From Marininema mesophilum (GTDB lineage: Bacteria > Bacillota > Bacilli > Thermoactinomycetales > DSM-45169), in the NCBI RefSeq assembly GCF_900106775.1, contig NZ_FNNQ01000006.1, positions 129,331-193,330 of the forward strand: 64,000 bases of DNA. The letters run 5' to 3'. This document shows, piece by piece, positions 35,479 to 44,249 of the stretch. The position numbers and the translations under genes are program-made. The notes beneath the pieces were generated by a model, which saw only the letters and a list, made by a program, of their open reading frames with translations, had not been told where the DNA came from and did no database searches. Each line of letters begins with the position of its first letter. The stretch's first letter is position 1.

Positions 35479-35509
35479 AGGAGGGAGCTTAAATTGCTCT
35501 CTCTTTAAT
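35479..35509 (+). terminator. Terminator of the lantibiotic biosynthetic operon
   Basis: A 10-bp stem with G-U pairs (35479-35488 with 35496-35505) followed by a T/A-rich run, 36 bp after lanD. Confidence 0.6.
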
Positions 35510-35596
35510 TTGAAGTGTGTATGTGGTGTATGTGACGAAGCGATCAATCAGGGCCCATCTATCGAAGGAAGTTACCTAAGTGCTATTTCAACAAGA

Positions 35597-35642
35597 AAAG
35601 GGTTGTTCCCTTGCACAACCTTGTGCGAGAGAACAGCCCTTT
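35597..35642. terminator. Bidirectional hairpin between the convergent lantibiotic operons
   Basis: Outer 12-bp stem (35597-35608 with 35631-35642, with one mismatch or G-U) enclosing a second hairpin TTGCACAA/TTGTGCGA. It lies 42 bp past the end of the EpiQ-like gene and terminates the leftward operon, perhaps also the rightward one. Confidence 0.75.
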
Positions 35643-35683
35643 AACCTTATTATTGTGATTAGCTAGGATAAGTTGAAATTTGT

Positions 35684-36163
35684 TCAGGATACTAGTGATC
35701 GAAGTTCATACCCAAATCCGTGGTGGGTGATGAGCAATTGGGGGCGACTAGGGTTGTCTTCGATCTTCTCGCGTAATCGACGGATATAGACGTAAAGACT
35801 ATCTAATCCGACATGACCATGAATGCCCCAAACTGCATCAATTAGTTCCATCGTTGGGCATGGAGTTCCTAACTGAGAAGATAGAGATTGCATAATTTTA
35901 TACTCTGTACTGGATAAGGGATATACTTTTCCATGACGGTGGATAAGGTGTCGACGATGGTCAAACCGAACGTCTGGGGCTAGTTCAATCCATTCCCCCT
36001 TGGATGTAACAGGAGTGGAATCACCTTCCCTTAAGAGATGAAGCAATGCTTCGAAATGTTGCCGTGATTGAATGAAGATGGGCTTTACACCCGATCTCTT
36101 TGAAATCTCTTCGCAAATAGGGAAGTGATGAAGGTTTTCTGCCAAGATGATCATGTCACTCAC
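35684..36163 (-). CDS. lanQ: EpiQ-like regulator: OmpR-type winged helix without a receiver
   Basis: A 160-aa protein. The C-terminal ~95 residues are a Trans_reg_C winged helix (YPLSSTEYKIMQSLSS, then DSLYVYIRRLREKIEDNP and LLITHHGFGYELR). The N-terminal ~55 residues are too short to be a phospho-receiver and show no conserved phospho-Asp pocket. This architecture matches EpiQ, the activator of epidermin genes. The start is GTG 36163, 9 nt after GGAGG; the frame stays open upstream inside lanG. It is the last gene of the F-E-G-Q operon and a likely activator of the precursor promoter. Confidence 0.75.
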   Translation of the reverse strand: MSDMIILAENLHHFPICEEISKRSGVKPIFIQSRQHFEALLHLLREGDSTPVTSKGEWIELAPDVRFDHRRHLIHRHGKVYPLSSTEYKIMQSLSSQLGTPCPTMELIDAVWGIHGHVGLDSLYVYIRRLREKIEDNPSRPQLLITHHGFGYELRSLVS

Positions 36164-36209
36164 AGTCTGCCACCTCCCATGGATGTGAATTTCAATAGGG
36201 TAGAATCGA

Positions 36210-36980
36210 TTACATGGTCCAGTTGCGACGTTTCCAGTAGGTATAGACGAGGATAAACGTTCCAACGATGATTCCTAGCACAGAGCTGATAAAGGTTGTT
36301 GTGTCAGTTCCGTTGAGAACGCGGAAAGCAGCTTCCCCGTTGAGGATGAAATAGTGATAGCTATCTGGGGTGTAAAATGTAGCCAGTAGTGTAGCAAGGA
36401 TTAAGAAGAAAGATAGAATCGTATTGGGAAGAAAGGAGCTAATCAAGCTAGCAATTCCCAACAGGGCAAGGTAGATGGCGAAAAAAGTGAGATAGTAGAG
36501 AAGGCTATAACCGAAGGCCCCAGCTGCCGAGTAAGAATCACCATCTGGATAAAAGGTGATCGAGTTAGGTGCAGAGTAGAGAATCTGGCCTAGGATATGG
36601 CTAAAGATAAAGGCTATGCTAAGAAAAATCGCAACAACAGCGGCCATCGAAAGCCATTTGGCAAGTAATAGTTTTCCCCGAGAATGGGGACGGATCAAAA
36701 TGAGGCGATAAGCTCCTGAGCTATACTCCCCATTAAAGCTATCCACAAAAAACATGGGGAGCATAATCAAGGCGAGGATAAAGCCAGTCTCTTTTAAGAG
36801 AAAGGTTGGAAAGTTAAGAGCATTGAGGGAGGTTTCTAATTTTGGCGTATAAAAGCCAATTCCGCCCCGATGAAGCCAAGTAGCGAATAATCCTAATAAT
36901 GCCACATAGATGATGAGGCTTACGATTGTCTTTTTTCGTGCCCAGATACGTTCCCATTCGCTAAGAAAAAGCTCTTTCAT
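36210..36980 (-). CDS. lanG: Lantibiotic immunity-type ABC permease (LanG-like), copy 2
   Basis: A 256-aa ABC-2 permease, six hydrophobic segments, beginning MKELFLSEWERIWARKKTIV. It matches 23549-24319 across its length, including MLPMFFVDSFNGEYSSGAYRL. It is third in an F-E-G-Q operon that converges on the lantibiotic biosynthetic genes, and so is the better placed of the two immunity transporters. With LanE it would form the membrane part of a pump that clears lantibiotic from the producer's membrane. Confidence 0.85.
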   Translation of the reverse strand: MKELFLSEWERIWARKKTIVSLIIYVALLGLFATWLHRGGIGFYTPKLETSLNALNFPTFLLKETGFILALIMLPMFFVDSFNGEYSSGAYRLILIRPHSRGKLLLAKWLSMAAVVAIFLSIAFIFSHILGQILYSAPNSITFYPDGDSYSAAGAFGYSLLYYLTFFAIYLALLGIASLISSFLPNTILSFFLILATLLATFYTPDSYHYFILNGEAAFRVLNGTDTTTFISSVLGIIVGTFILVYTYWKRRNWTM

Positions 36981-36993
36981 ATGTCAGCCTCCT

Positions 36994-37821
36994 TTAGATA
37001 AAGCGGTCCTTTTTGGTGAAGAAAAGATACGCGGCAGTCCCGAAGGCGAAGGCGTAGATGAAAAGGACACCTGCATTAAAGTTGAGTAACTTGGATGTTT
37101 GTCCCAGGGCCAATGCGATCCCTTCCGTTTGGATCTGAGTGAGAGAAATAAAATACCATTTGGCATCAAGGGGCGGGTTGAGTCCTTTGGTGAAGGTTTG
37201 TAAAATCTGAGGATATCCAAAGGAAATGAGCAGAAACCCTAATGTGACACCAATGGCTGTGGTGGTTGATTGACTGACGACAGCAAAGAACGTGATCAGC
37301 CAGGAGACGGCTACTAAGGTTAAGAAGGCGAGAGCATAGTAGCGAATCGTGTAGGTGAGAGCAGGGCCACCACCTATAGGGTCTTGATAGTAGGCGAAAT
37401 AAAGATGTGGTGAAGTGTCAAAGAACAAACCGCCTACGCCATAACTGAGAAGAAAGTAGAGGCCGTGAAAGAGTACCATGATACTCATGATGGTGATCCA
37501 TTTGGCAACCAATAGCTGAGTAAAGGAATAGGAGCGAATCATCACCATCCGTAGCTGACCTGTACGATACTCCTCTGTAATGGAGAAAACGAAAAGAAGG
37601 AGTAAGATCATATTAAATACGGTCATGAGCTGGTCTGAGAGAGCCATGACTGGGAAGTTATCCCAAGTGGTATAACCTGGGCTTCCTGGTGCAATGCCAT
37701 CATTTTTTCCATGATAATAGTTACCAGTGACCAACATGAGAATGGGCAGAAGCGCAAAAAGGAGCCATGTTACTTTTCGACTCCACAATCGCCCCCACTC
37801 ACTTGCAATCAGGGACATCAT
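36994..37821 (-). CDS. lanE: Lantibiotic immunity-type ABC permease (LanE-like), copy 2
   Basis: A 275-aa permease beginning MMSLIASEWGRLWSRKVTWL, equal in length to the copy at 24335-25162 and very similar throughout (TEEYRTGQLRMVMIRSYSFTQL). It overlaps the ATPase gene by 4 bp. The operon spacing pattern is the same as in copy 1 (overlap, then a 13-15 bp gap), showing that the whole F-E-G block was duplicated. Confidence 0.85.
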   Translation of the reverse strand: MMSLIASEWGRLWSRKVTWLLFALLPILMLVTGNYYHGKNDGIAPGSPGYTTWDNFPVMALSDQLMTVFNMILLLLFVFSITEEYRTGQLRMVMIRSYSFTQLLVAKWITIMSIMVLFHGLYFLLSYGVGGLFFDTSPHLYFAYYQDPIGGGPALTYTIRYYALAFLTLVAVSWLITFFAVVSQSTTTAIGVTLGFLLISFGYPQILQTFTKGLNPPLDAKWYFISLTQIQTEGIALALGQTSKLLNFNAGVLFIYAFAFGTAAYLFFTKKDRFI

Positions 37822-38720
37822 GAGGACACCATCTCGATGAAGGCGTCTTCTAGACGCTTCTGTTTTTTCTCAACGCTGAGGACTTGAATCTCATTTTCAA
37901 TCAAAACCTTGTTGAGTTCACCGATCTCATCCTCACTGATTTCCACATTGAGTTGATTCTTTGAAATTCGCTGTACGGGGTAGCTTTGTTGAATCAGTTT
38001 CTGGGCTTTATCTACAGGAGAGAGAGTATAAGCGAAGAGCGGTGTGCCAGAAATATCCCCGAGCTCCCCTTGCCAGACGAGCTTGCCCTGTTTAATAACA
38101 ACAAGGTGATCACATAGTTGTTGCAATTCATCCAATAGATGACTAGAGATAAAGAAGCTGATCCCGGTTTCTTCGCGTAGTTGTAAGATAAGGCTACGCA
38201 ATTCCCGCATACCCATCGGATCAAGTCCATTCGCAGGTTCGTCAAGAATAATGACGGAAGGGTCACCGAGAAGAGCTTGGGCGATACCCAGGCGTTGTTT
38301 CATCCCGAGAGAGTAGGTGCCCACCTTTTGATCCGCGGCATGAGTGAGGCTTACCTTCTCCAATACTTCTTTTACTTTTGCCTTACGTTGTGTCCGTGGC
38401 AACTGTGGGTGCAATCGAGCCAAGTTGAGCAGCGCTTTTTTACCCGTTAAATAAGGGAAGAAGATTGGAGATTCTACGATCGCACCCAGATTCATCAATG
38501 CCTTAGTGCGATCCTTGGTGACACAAATTCCATTAATCGCGAGCTCGCCTTTGGTTGGTTGAATCAATCCAGTTAAAAGGCGAATCAGTGTTGTTTTACC
38601 AGCACCGTTGGGACCAAGAAACCCACAGATTTGACCTTTTTCAACACCGAAGGACATGTTGTTAATTAGCGTACGTGAGCCAACTTTCTTGGACACGTTT
38701 TTAGCTTCTAAAACGAACAT
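37818..38720 (-). CDS. lanF: Lantibiotic immunity-type ABC ATPase (LanF/BcrA-like), copy 2
   Basis: A 300-aa ATPase with GPNGAGKTTLIRLLTG, YSLGMKQRLGIAQALLG, VIILDEPANGLDP and the E-loop GAIVESPIFFPYLTG (Glu in place of the Q-loop Gln) that marks LanF proteins. The start is MFVLEAKNVSKK at 38720 behind AAGGAGTGATCAA; ATG 38750 is less likely. It lies 88 bp downstream of the candidate signalling propeptide gene on the same strand with no clear terminator between them, so both may share a transcript. Confidence 0.9.
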   Translation of the reverse strand: MFVLEAKNVSKKVGSRTLINNMSFGVEKGQICGFLGPNGAGKTTLIRLLTGLIQPTKGELAINGICVTKDRTKALMNLGAIVESPIFFPYLTGKKALLNLARLHPQLPRTQRKAKVKEVLEKVSLTHAADQKVGTYSLGMKQRLGIAQALLGDPSVIILDEPANGLDPMGMRELRSLILQLREETGISFFISSHLLDELQQLCDHLVVIKQGKLVWQGELGDISGTPLFAYTLSPVDKAQKLIQQSYPVQRISKNQLNVEISEDEIGELNKVLIENEIQVLSVEKKQKRLEDAFIEMVSS

Positions 38721-38808
38721 TTGATCACTCCTTATAAATCTGTAATGCATTTCTTTTATTATGTTTAATAAAAAGATTTGTTATTGTACGTTTCTGATAT
38801 CCAGAGAT

Positions 38809-38949
38809 TTAGCTGGGGCCAGGTCTCTCAGTGCCTGATGGATTATCAATTACTGTACCAGCGTAGTGGTTGGATATCGTTTTATTACCAATAAGAATTC
38901 CTAGAGTTAGAATGGAGAACATGGCAATAACGATGATTGACTTTTTCAT
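38809..38949 (-). CDS. Candidate secreted quorum-sensing propeptide (RRNPP partner)
   Basis: A 46-codon gene with an excellent ribosome site (TAGGAGGATTAATC before the ATG). The product starts MKKSIIVIAMFSILTLGI, a Sec-type signal, and ends in a polar tail after HYAG (TVIDNPSGTERPGPS). Size, export signal and position just downstream of an HTH-TPR receptor gene, on the same strand, match Phr/PapR/NprX-type propeptides. The mature peptide would be a C-terminal fragment that is re-imported and bound by the receptor. The C-terminal sequence is not one I recognise. Confidence 0.7.
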   Translation of the reverse strand: MKKSIIVIAMFSILTLGILIGNKTISNHYAGTVIDNPSGTERPGPS

Positions 38950-39082
38950 GATTAATCCTCCTACATTTTGAAGTGCGTTTGTCTTGAATTAAGAATACAG
39001 CTTAAGAGAGGTTCAATATAATAAGTAAAATAGGATGATTTTTATGAGGGGTTTCTTACTGGAATTATCATTAAATTTAAAC

Positions 39083-39116
39083 AAAAAAAGACGGTGAGAA
39101 GTGCCTGTATTCACCG
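39083..39116 (-). terminator. Hairpin after the HTH-TPR gene
   Basis: On the minus strand CGGTGA (39111-39116) pairs with TCACCG (39092-39097) and is followed by TCTTTTTTT. It separates the receptor from the propeptide gene, which would then rely on read-through or on its own promoter (a TATTAT near 39020 is a weak -10 candidate). Confidence 0.65.
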
Positions 39117-39118
39117 AA

Positions 39119-40402
39119 TTAAGATAAATTCATTTTTTTAGTGTAATTTTCTGCGGTTACAAAATAATCTGCTGCCTTTTTATATGCTCTCTTCTCATAG
39201 TAGTGATTTGCTAATTCACTAGCAAAAGTAGCCACTAATTTTAATTGGTTCTTTTGAATACTTAACTGGATAATTTTATGCATGTCCTTTTCGTATCGCA
39301 ATTCATTGTCTCGTAAGCGATAGGTGTTGGCTTTAATAGATAGAAATTTTAGATGCATCAATGAGGCTTTTTCTGGATCTACTAATGAGAGAGCTTGTTG
39401 GAGGTAGTCTTCGACAAGGTTCCAATCCTTTTTACGTGTGAAGAGTTCGATGAGACGAAGATAAGGGTAGATTTTGCGGTGATTGCTAGGGATTTGATCG
39501 TATAATTCGAGGCTTGTAAGATAGTGTTGAATCGCTTTCTCCTCGTCCTCTTTACCAGCATAGACCTGACCTAGGTTGTATTCCACGTAAGCCTGTGAGA
39601 GCTTGTCCTTAGATGATATAAGCTCCATGGCTTGATGAAGATAAGTAAGGGCTTTTTCATCGTTTTGATGTAAGTGATGTTGTATTCCTAATATAATCAA
39701 GCTGTTTATGATGCCCTGCTCATATTGCTGTTCACTGTAAAGATTATAAGCCTTTTGAGCATAAAAGATGCAAACCGTTTTGTCTTCTATAATTTCATCT
39801 TTGACTAGACTTAAATTATAAGATAGCCGTGCTTCTTCTACTGGATCGTTAAACAATTCCACAAACTGTTCAGCAGAAGAGTAAAATTGATTTGCCATAA
39901 AGAAATCCTGTCTAAAATAAAACAGGTTTCCGCAAACTACATAGTAATAGTAGAATTCCTTCAATAAAGACTCATTCAATTCGCGTGGAATAAACTTAGT
40001 AGCTAGTTGATAGGTTCGCCATGCTCCATCTATATCTTCGTTTGATTTTAAGTAGTAATCTATTAAAGTTGTGTATATATTCAAATATATCTCTAGTGAG
40101 TGAATCTCGTTGGCTTGTAATGATAGAAAAGATAATTCCTCTTCAGTAAGAATTTGCTTCTTGCGAAATTCTTTTGCTATCGTGATAATTCTTCTATTTA
40201 TACTTTCTTCATTGTTCCCCCATAGATCTTCTATTTGTACCCCTAGACGTGGTGCGATGGATTGTATAAATGCTTGAGAAGGCTTTATATTTCCGTTTTC
40301 TATTCGGCTTAGATAGGTAATCGAGGAGATTCCATCTACTAGTTGTCCCTGGGTCATTTTTTTATGTATGCGAAGTTGTCGTATTTTTTCACCAATCTCC
40401 AT
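39119..40402 (-). CDS. HTH-TPR transcriptional regulator (RRNPP-type peptide receptor)
   Basis: A 427-aa cytosolic regulator. Residues 1-65 form an XRE helix-turn-helix (GEKIRQLRIHKKMTQGQLVD and ITYLSRIENGNIKPS). The rest is helical with recognisable TPR units such as YNLGQVYAGKEDEEKAIQHY and AYKKAADYFVTAENY, the layout of PlcR/NprR-like receptors that bind re-imported oligopeptides. A small exported peptide gene follows on the same strand and then the lantibiotic immunity operon, so it probably couples cell density to lantibiotic immunity or production. The gene upstream (40646) is divergent. Confidence 0.82.
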   Translation of the reverse strand: MEIGEKIRQLRIHKKMTQGQLVDGISSITYLSRIENGNIKPSQAFIQSIAPRLGVQIEDLWGNNEESINRRIITIAKEFRKKQILTEEELSFLSLQANEIHSLEIYLNIYTTLIDYYLKSNEDIDGAWRTYQLATKFIPRELNESLLKEFYYYYVVCGNLFYFRQDFFMANQFYSSAEQFVELFNDPVEEARLSYNLSLVKDEIIEDKTVCIFYAQKAYNLYSEQQYEQGIINSLIILGIQHHLHQNDEKALTYLHQAMELISSKDKLSQAYVEYNLGQVYAGKEDEEKAIQHYLTSLELYDQIPSNHRKIYPYLRLIELFTRKKDWNLVEDYLQQALSLVDPEKASLMHLKFLSIKANTYRLRDNELRYEKDMHKIIQLSIQKNQLKLVATFASELANHYYEKRAYKKAADYFVTAENYTKKMNLS

Positions 40403-40645
40403 GATGTTGGTCCTCTCCTATGTTTTATATATGAAAACATATCCAAAACTATTATATCAATATACGGACAAAATGTGTAACTTAGTGATAGATTGGAAGA
40501 TAAAAAGTTGGTGAAGAAATGTATTTTTGTTAATTTAAATCGGTGAAAGTGGTATCCACATGGTATTTTTTTAGTGCAACTTTACAAATTGTATTGAACT
40601 AGGTGAGGGGTGTAATCTAAAGACAAAAGAAGGGAGGGATTTACC

Positions 40646-41299
40646 ATGATGGATATCGACCCAGCATTATCGTGGATGAGTGAGGGGCTGAAACAAATTA
40701 GCTTAGCTCAACAAAAGCCACTTTTTCAGGTAAATATGCGTGAAAAGAGAGGGAAAAATGTTTCGTTTCTCATTGAGAAAGGGCAGGATACAGATAAAGT
40801 TCAAGATAGTTCGTACCTCATTCATAAAAATACCTTTGCGCAAATGATCTACGAATCATTTTACAATCAGGGGCTAACGTTTAACAATTTGTTACCCATT
40901 TTAATTATACTCAATGAGAGTCAGATTAGCGGCTTTTATTTCCCAGGATTTTATAGATATGATAAGAATGAGGAACGATTTGAGTTTTTGAGAGAGATGG
41001 ATAGTGAAGTGGAAGAAAAGGTTCAATCTTTTTTGCAAACCAATAACATCCAGTCTGCGGTGGCATTGGGATATGCCTTGGTGAATATTGATGAAATAGT
41101 AAGCTGGGATGATGTGGTTGTGGAGATCCAAACAGCTGTGAAATCATTCTCTCAATTAATTCAACTGCATGGAGGATTAAAGGAGACTTGTTTAGTGCCC
41201 ACTTTAGCGAGTGGCCTCAAGAAGCCACAACCCTCTGACTTTTTCCTATCACCGATTTTGATCACCCATTGGATTCAACCGCAATACCCACTAAATTAG
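40646..41299 (+). CDS. Hypothetical protein, divergent from the HTH-TPR gene
   Basis: A 217-aa soluble protein that I do not recognise. It has no signal peptide or membrane segment, is acidic to neutral, and the C-terminus is SDFFLSPILITHWIQPQYP. It has a strong ribosome site (AAGGGAGGG) and starts at ATG 40646 or the adjacent ATG 40649. It is transcribed divergently from the peptide receptor with 243 bp between them, so it could be a target of that regulator. Nothing in the sequence gives a function. Confidence 0.65.
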   Translation: MMDIDPALSWMSEGLKQISLAQQKPLFQVNMREKRGKNVSFLIEKGQDTDKVQDSSYLIHKNTFAQMIYESFYNQGLTFNNLLPILIILNESQISGFYFPGFYRYDKNEERFEFLREMDSEVEEKVQSFLQTNNIQSAVALGYALVNIDEIVSWDDVVVEIQTAVKSFSQLIQLHGGLKETCLVPTLASGLKKPQPSDFFLSPILITHWIQPQYPLN

Positions 41300-41325
41300 G
41301 GGAGGAGATAGATCCTCCGATCCTT

Positions 41326-41399
<74 letters not shown>

Positions 41400-41404
41400 A
41401 AGAT

Positions 41405-41444
41405 AAAAAAGTACCTTCTCCGTTAACGGGGAAGGTACTTTTTT
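41405..41444 (+). terminator. Terminator after tRNA-Cys
   Basis: A perfect 20-bp inverted repeat (AAAAAAGTACCTTCTCCGTT and its complement) ending in TTTTTT, six bases after the CCA end. Confidence 0.92.
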
Positions 41445-41565
41445 GCCTAGCCTGGCGTGAACAAAATCGAGGTCTAATCATTCTCTGACAAAGTGAAGAG
41501 TTTCTCTGCAAGTAACATTATTGGGCACAGGATCATTCGGGAGGGGGATCTGCTTCAACGAGATG

Positions 41566-42126
41566 TCAAAATTGAAATCGTGCATGTCCTTTTTTGGTAT
41601 AGTCGTGGAATCCTTCCAGTTGAAGCAACTCTTCTTTTACTTTTAACCCCCCACGAAACCCTGTGAGAGCGGTACTTTTGCCGATGACACGATGACAGGG
41701 TATGACGATTGGGATGGGGTTGGCCCCATTGGCAGTCCCTACAGCACGTACAGCCTTGGGATTACCAACAGTGTTGGCGATATCCGAGTAGCTTCGGGTT
41801 TCACCGTAGGGAATCTGTGCCAAGGCGTTCCATACCGAGGTCTGGAAAGAGGTACCGAATAAATCATAGGGGAGAGTAAAGGATTCCCGGTTGCCTGCAA
41901 AGTACTCTTCTAATTGGGCGATGACAGCATTGAGTGGTTTTTTGCTTTCGATCAGGGTGGCATCAGGGATTTGCTTTTTTACCCAAGTACGTAGGGTTTC
42001 TAAGGATTCTGTAGGCCAAGTAATGCGGCATAATCCTTGATCAGTTGAAGCGAGATAAAGGGGGCGGTTTTGAAAGATTGGATGGATGAAGGAATGCCAG
42101 TATACAGAGGTTCTGGTTAGTCTCAT
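41566..42126 (-). CDS. ogt: Methylated-DNA--protein-cysteine methyltransferase
   Basis: O6-alkylguanine repair protein, 186 aa, which transfers the alkyl group to its own Cys. The active-site motif is PIVIPCHRVIG. The helix-turn-helix and Asn-hinge region AQIPYGETRSYSDIANTVGN and RAVGTANGANP precede it, as in Ogt/AdaB. The N-terminal ribonuclease-like domain is present. The ATG follows GGAGG at 10 nt. It stands alone. A 35-nt piece of its 5' end is found again at 45026-45060 beyond the appendage gene duplication. Confidence 0.95.
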   Translation of the reverse strand: MRLTRTSVYWHSFIHPIFQNRPLYLASTDQGLCRITWPTESLETLRTWVKKQIPDATLIESKKPLNAVIAQLEEYFAGNRESFTLPYDLFGTSFQTSVWNALAQIPYGETRSYSDIANTVGNPKAVRAVGTANGANPIPIVIPCHRVIGKSTALTGFRGGLKVKEELLQLEGFHDYTKKGHARFQF

Positions 42127-42383
42127 CGGTTAGTTTCCTCCATTTCAAGAGATCTAAAGTTTCACTGCTGGCATTATTTTGGTAGCGATTTTAGAAGTTA
42201 ATAAAACCTGAATACTTTATTTATTTCGTTTTGATAGTCATATTTATTCAGATCATTAGCTCAACTATATATTTATTCCGTGCACGAAAACTTAGAGTAA
42301 GTGACCATCAATAAAATAATAATACAATAAATAGCGCACCTAATGGTTAGAAAAAAGAATAGAAACCACCCTCCCCATGGTCT

Positions 42384-42530
42384 TGACCCCGTCAAGTAGA
42401 CAATAGAAAAAGAACCTTATTTAAGCGGCGATCTTTTCTCGTTATTCCACGGAAGAAAGGTCGCCAAATTTTTTCTGAAACCGTGCCTCATTGTACCAGA
42501 GGAAGGTACTTTTTTTGTTTTTGGCCCTTC
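42384..42530 (-). mobile_element. IS3-family insertion sequence remnant (right end)
   Basis: TGACCCCGTCAAGTAGACA at 42384 reads like the terminal repeat of an IS3-family (IS150-like) element. Just inside it, on the minus strand, a frame ending at 42442 encodes STFLWYNEARFQKKFGDLSS, the C-terminal motif of IS3 OrfB transposases (YNxxRIQxKL..LSP). The rest of the element is missing beyond about 42530. The surrounding 42127-42742 contains no other gene that I can support. Confidence 0.65.
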
Positions 42531-42742
42531 ATGTACATACTGAATTCCTCCCTTATATCCAATTATATACGGGGGTGGTTGAACTTAAGGGAGGGGAAAA
42601 CACCCCTCCCTCATTCGACGCTTACTTTCATCCTAACCTGAAGGGCTAGGTTTTCTCCTTCGCAATCTATCATTTGTTTAACTGATCTACCAGTTTGCCC
42701 GAACAAAGTTTAAGTATTTTCATAGAATAGATTAGCTCTCTA

Positions 42743-42985
42743 CTAATCATTGCAAGGCTCCAAGAAAAATTCATAGTGAATGGTCAAGCTGTAGGTCCCT
42801 TGAGAAATCCCTGTAGCCGTACGGATGTTTACAAGTTGGAAACTCTGCAATCCAGAAGAAGTAAAAGAACGCGAGTTTCCGGGGGAGACCGAAGGGGTTT
42901 TTTGATTTTTCATGTGCATAATCCGAAAGGTTACAAAGTCGCTACTTGTTCTCTCATCTTTGATCACCTGACCAAATTCGTACAA
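42743..42985 (-). pseudogene. Endospore-appendage-like (DUF3992-type) gene with internal deletion
   Basis: It aligns with the intact minus-strand gene at 43806-44159: both read EFGQVI near the start and share ERTSSDF and SVSPGNSRSFTSSGLQSFQL through to YEFFLEPCND. The ~46 residues between them (the segment with FCGKIYISGENE to GTISVYN) are missing here, in frame. The start is a TTG at 42985 with AAAGGGG upstream. Loss of most of the first strands should prevent folding of the subunit. Confidence 0.6.
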
Positions 42986-43047
42986 TGTTTTATAGCCCCT
43001 TTTCTTTTGTACTTTCCGGTTTGATAAAATTAAAGGAGGAAGTAATG

Positions 43048-43422
43048 ATGTCTTGTTGTTCATCACGTGCAACCTGTCCGGATCCGACTTCATTTCAAGA
43101 AGCGATATGTGGTAATTTCTCTACTATTCTTGCCGCAGATAATACCGTTTGGAAAAGCTATACCAGTAGTGGTTCAAGTCCTGGACCGTTTTATGCGATG
43201 ACCCTGAGTGTCTATGCTGACACGACTTCCCTCCCTGTGGTGGTGGAAGTTGTGACTCCAGCTGGACCCATAATATTAACGCCTCCCGGTACCGAAGTTA
43301 CCGCTGGAACAACGAAAAGTTTCACCCTACTGAGTGTAAATACAGTTAATATTCATGATATTACTGCTGGTCAACTTATTACAGGGAAGTATTCTATCAC
43401 TCTATATCGTAGTATCTTCTAG
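43048..43422 (+). CDS. Endospore appendage-like protein (DUF3992-type), unit 1
   Basis: A 124-aa protein starting MSCCSSRATCPDP after AAAGGAGG (ATG 43045 one codon earlier is also possible). It has a Cys-rich N-terminal connector, CGNF, a beta-rich body and the C-terminal motif GKYSITLYR. This plan (N-terminal Cys pair plus jellyroll ending G-KYCITLxY) resembles the S-Ena endospore appendage subunits of Bacillus. I rate the family as probable, not certain. It is divergent from a second, related protein gene. Confidence 0.6.
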   Translation: MSCCSSRATCPDPTSFQEAICGNFSTILAADNTVWKSYTSSGSSPGPFYAMTLSVYADTTSLPVVVEVVTPAGPIILTPPGTEVTAGTTKSFTLLSVNTVNIHDITAGQLITGKYSITLYRSIF

Positions 43423-43554
43423 TGCAGGGCTATCAATCAGCCATATGCACCACTTACTAGATCCTTTGTGGTGATGGAATCTGCTTGCCGAATCAGGTTA
43501 TAGGTTCCTTGTCGAACCTGATGGAAACAGATCAACGGCCGATTTGTTTGCATG

Positions 43555-43599
43555 AAAAAGGCCTCAAACCCTTATGTATTAAGGGTTTGAGGCCTTTTT
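43555..43599. terminator. Terminator after appendage gene unit 1
   Basis: A perfect 20-bp stem (43555-43574 with 43580-43599) with a 5-nt loop, A-rich left and T-rich right, so able to act in both directions. It is repeated at 44964-45008. Confidence 0.9.
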
Positions 43600-43805
43600 T
43601 CTGATCGCCAATTAAAGATCCTTAACCCCTTGGCCTCCATCCTGTTACATAGCCCAGAGAGAATAATCATATCAGCTCTTACCTTGGTAATACCGACAAA
43701 AATAGTGCCATCCAACTCCGTTAATGGAAAAGGTAATTTGGTTACTATCCTATCATTTTGCCCGAACAAAGTTTAAATATTTTCATAGAATAAATTATCT
43801 CTCTA

Positions 43806-44159
43806 CTAATCATTGCAAGGTTCCAAGAAAAATTCATAGTGAATGGTCAAGCTGTAGGTTCCTTGAGACATCCCTGTAACCGCACGGATGTTTACTAGTT
43901 GGAAACTCTGCAATCCAGAAGAAGTAAAAGAACGCGAGTTTCCAGGGGAGACCGAAAGGGTTTTTTGATTTTTCATGTGCATAATCCGAAAGGTCAAAAA
44001 GTCGCTACTCGTTCTCTCATTGTAAACACTGATCGTTCCTGTCGGAGGGGTAATCAACGAGGATTCCCAAAGGATCTCATGATCGCTTTCATTTTCTCCA
44101 GAAATGTAAATTTTGCCACAAAATTCATCTCTGATCACCTGGCCAAATTCACAATTCAT
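43806..44159 (-). CDS. Endospore appendage-like protein (DUF3992-type), second subunit
   Basis: A 117-aa protein with FCGKIYISGENESDHEILWES, GTISVYN, SVSPGNSRSFTSSGLQSFQL and C-terminal GTYSLTIHYEF, a beta-sandwich pattern like S-Ena subunits. The 5' end is unusual: a ~30-bp direct repeat (AATTTGGYCAGGTGATCAGA) puts a TTG start with a good ribosome site (AAAAGGAG) out of frame, so translation must begin at the ATG at 44159 inside the second repeat copy. It may therefore be weakly expressed. Confidence 0.55.
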   Translation of the reverse strand: MNCEFGQVIRDEFCGKIYISGENESDHEILWESSLITPPTGTISVYNERTSSDFLTFRIMHMKNQKTLSVSPGNSRSFTSSGLQSFQLVNIRAVTGMSQGTYSLTIHYEFFLEPCND

Positions 44160-44249
44160 CTCTGATCACCTGACCAAATTCGCACAATGTTTTATAGCTC
44201 CTTTTCTTTTGTACTATCCGGTTTGTTAAAATTTAAGGAGGAATTCAAG

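Noticed and set aside
43572..43769. A minus-strand frame with LTELDGTIFVGITKVRADMI that recalls the end of UvrD-like helicases
   Set aside because: The likeness is short and there is no start or other helicase motif. It overlaps the appendage terminator at its end, so I do not call it a gene remnant.
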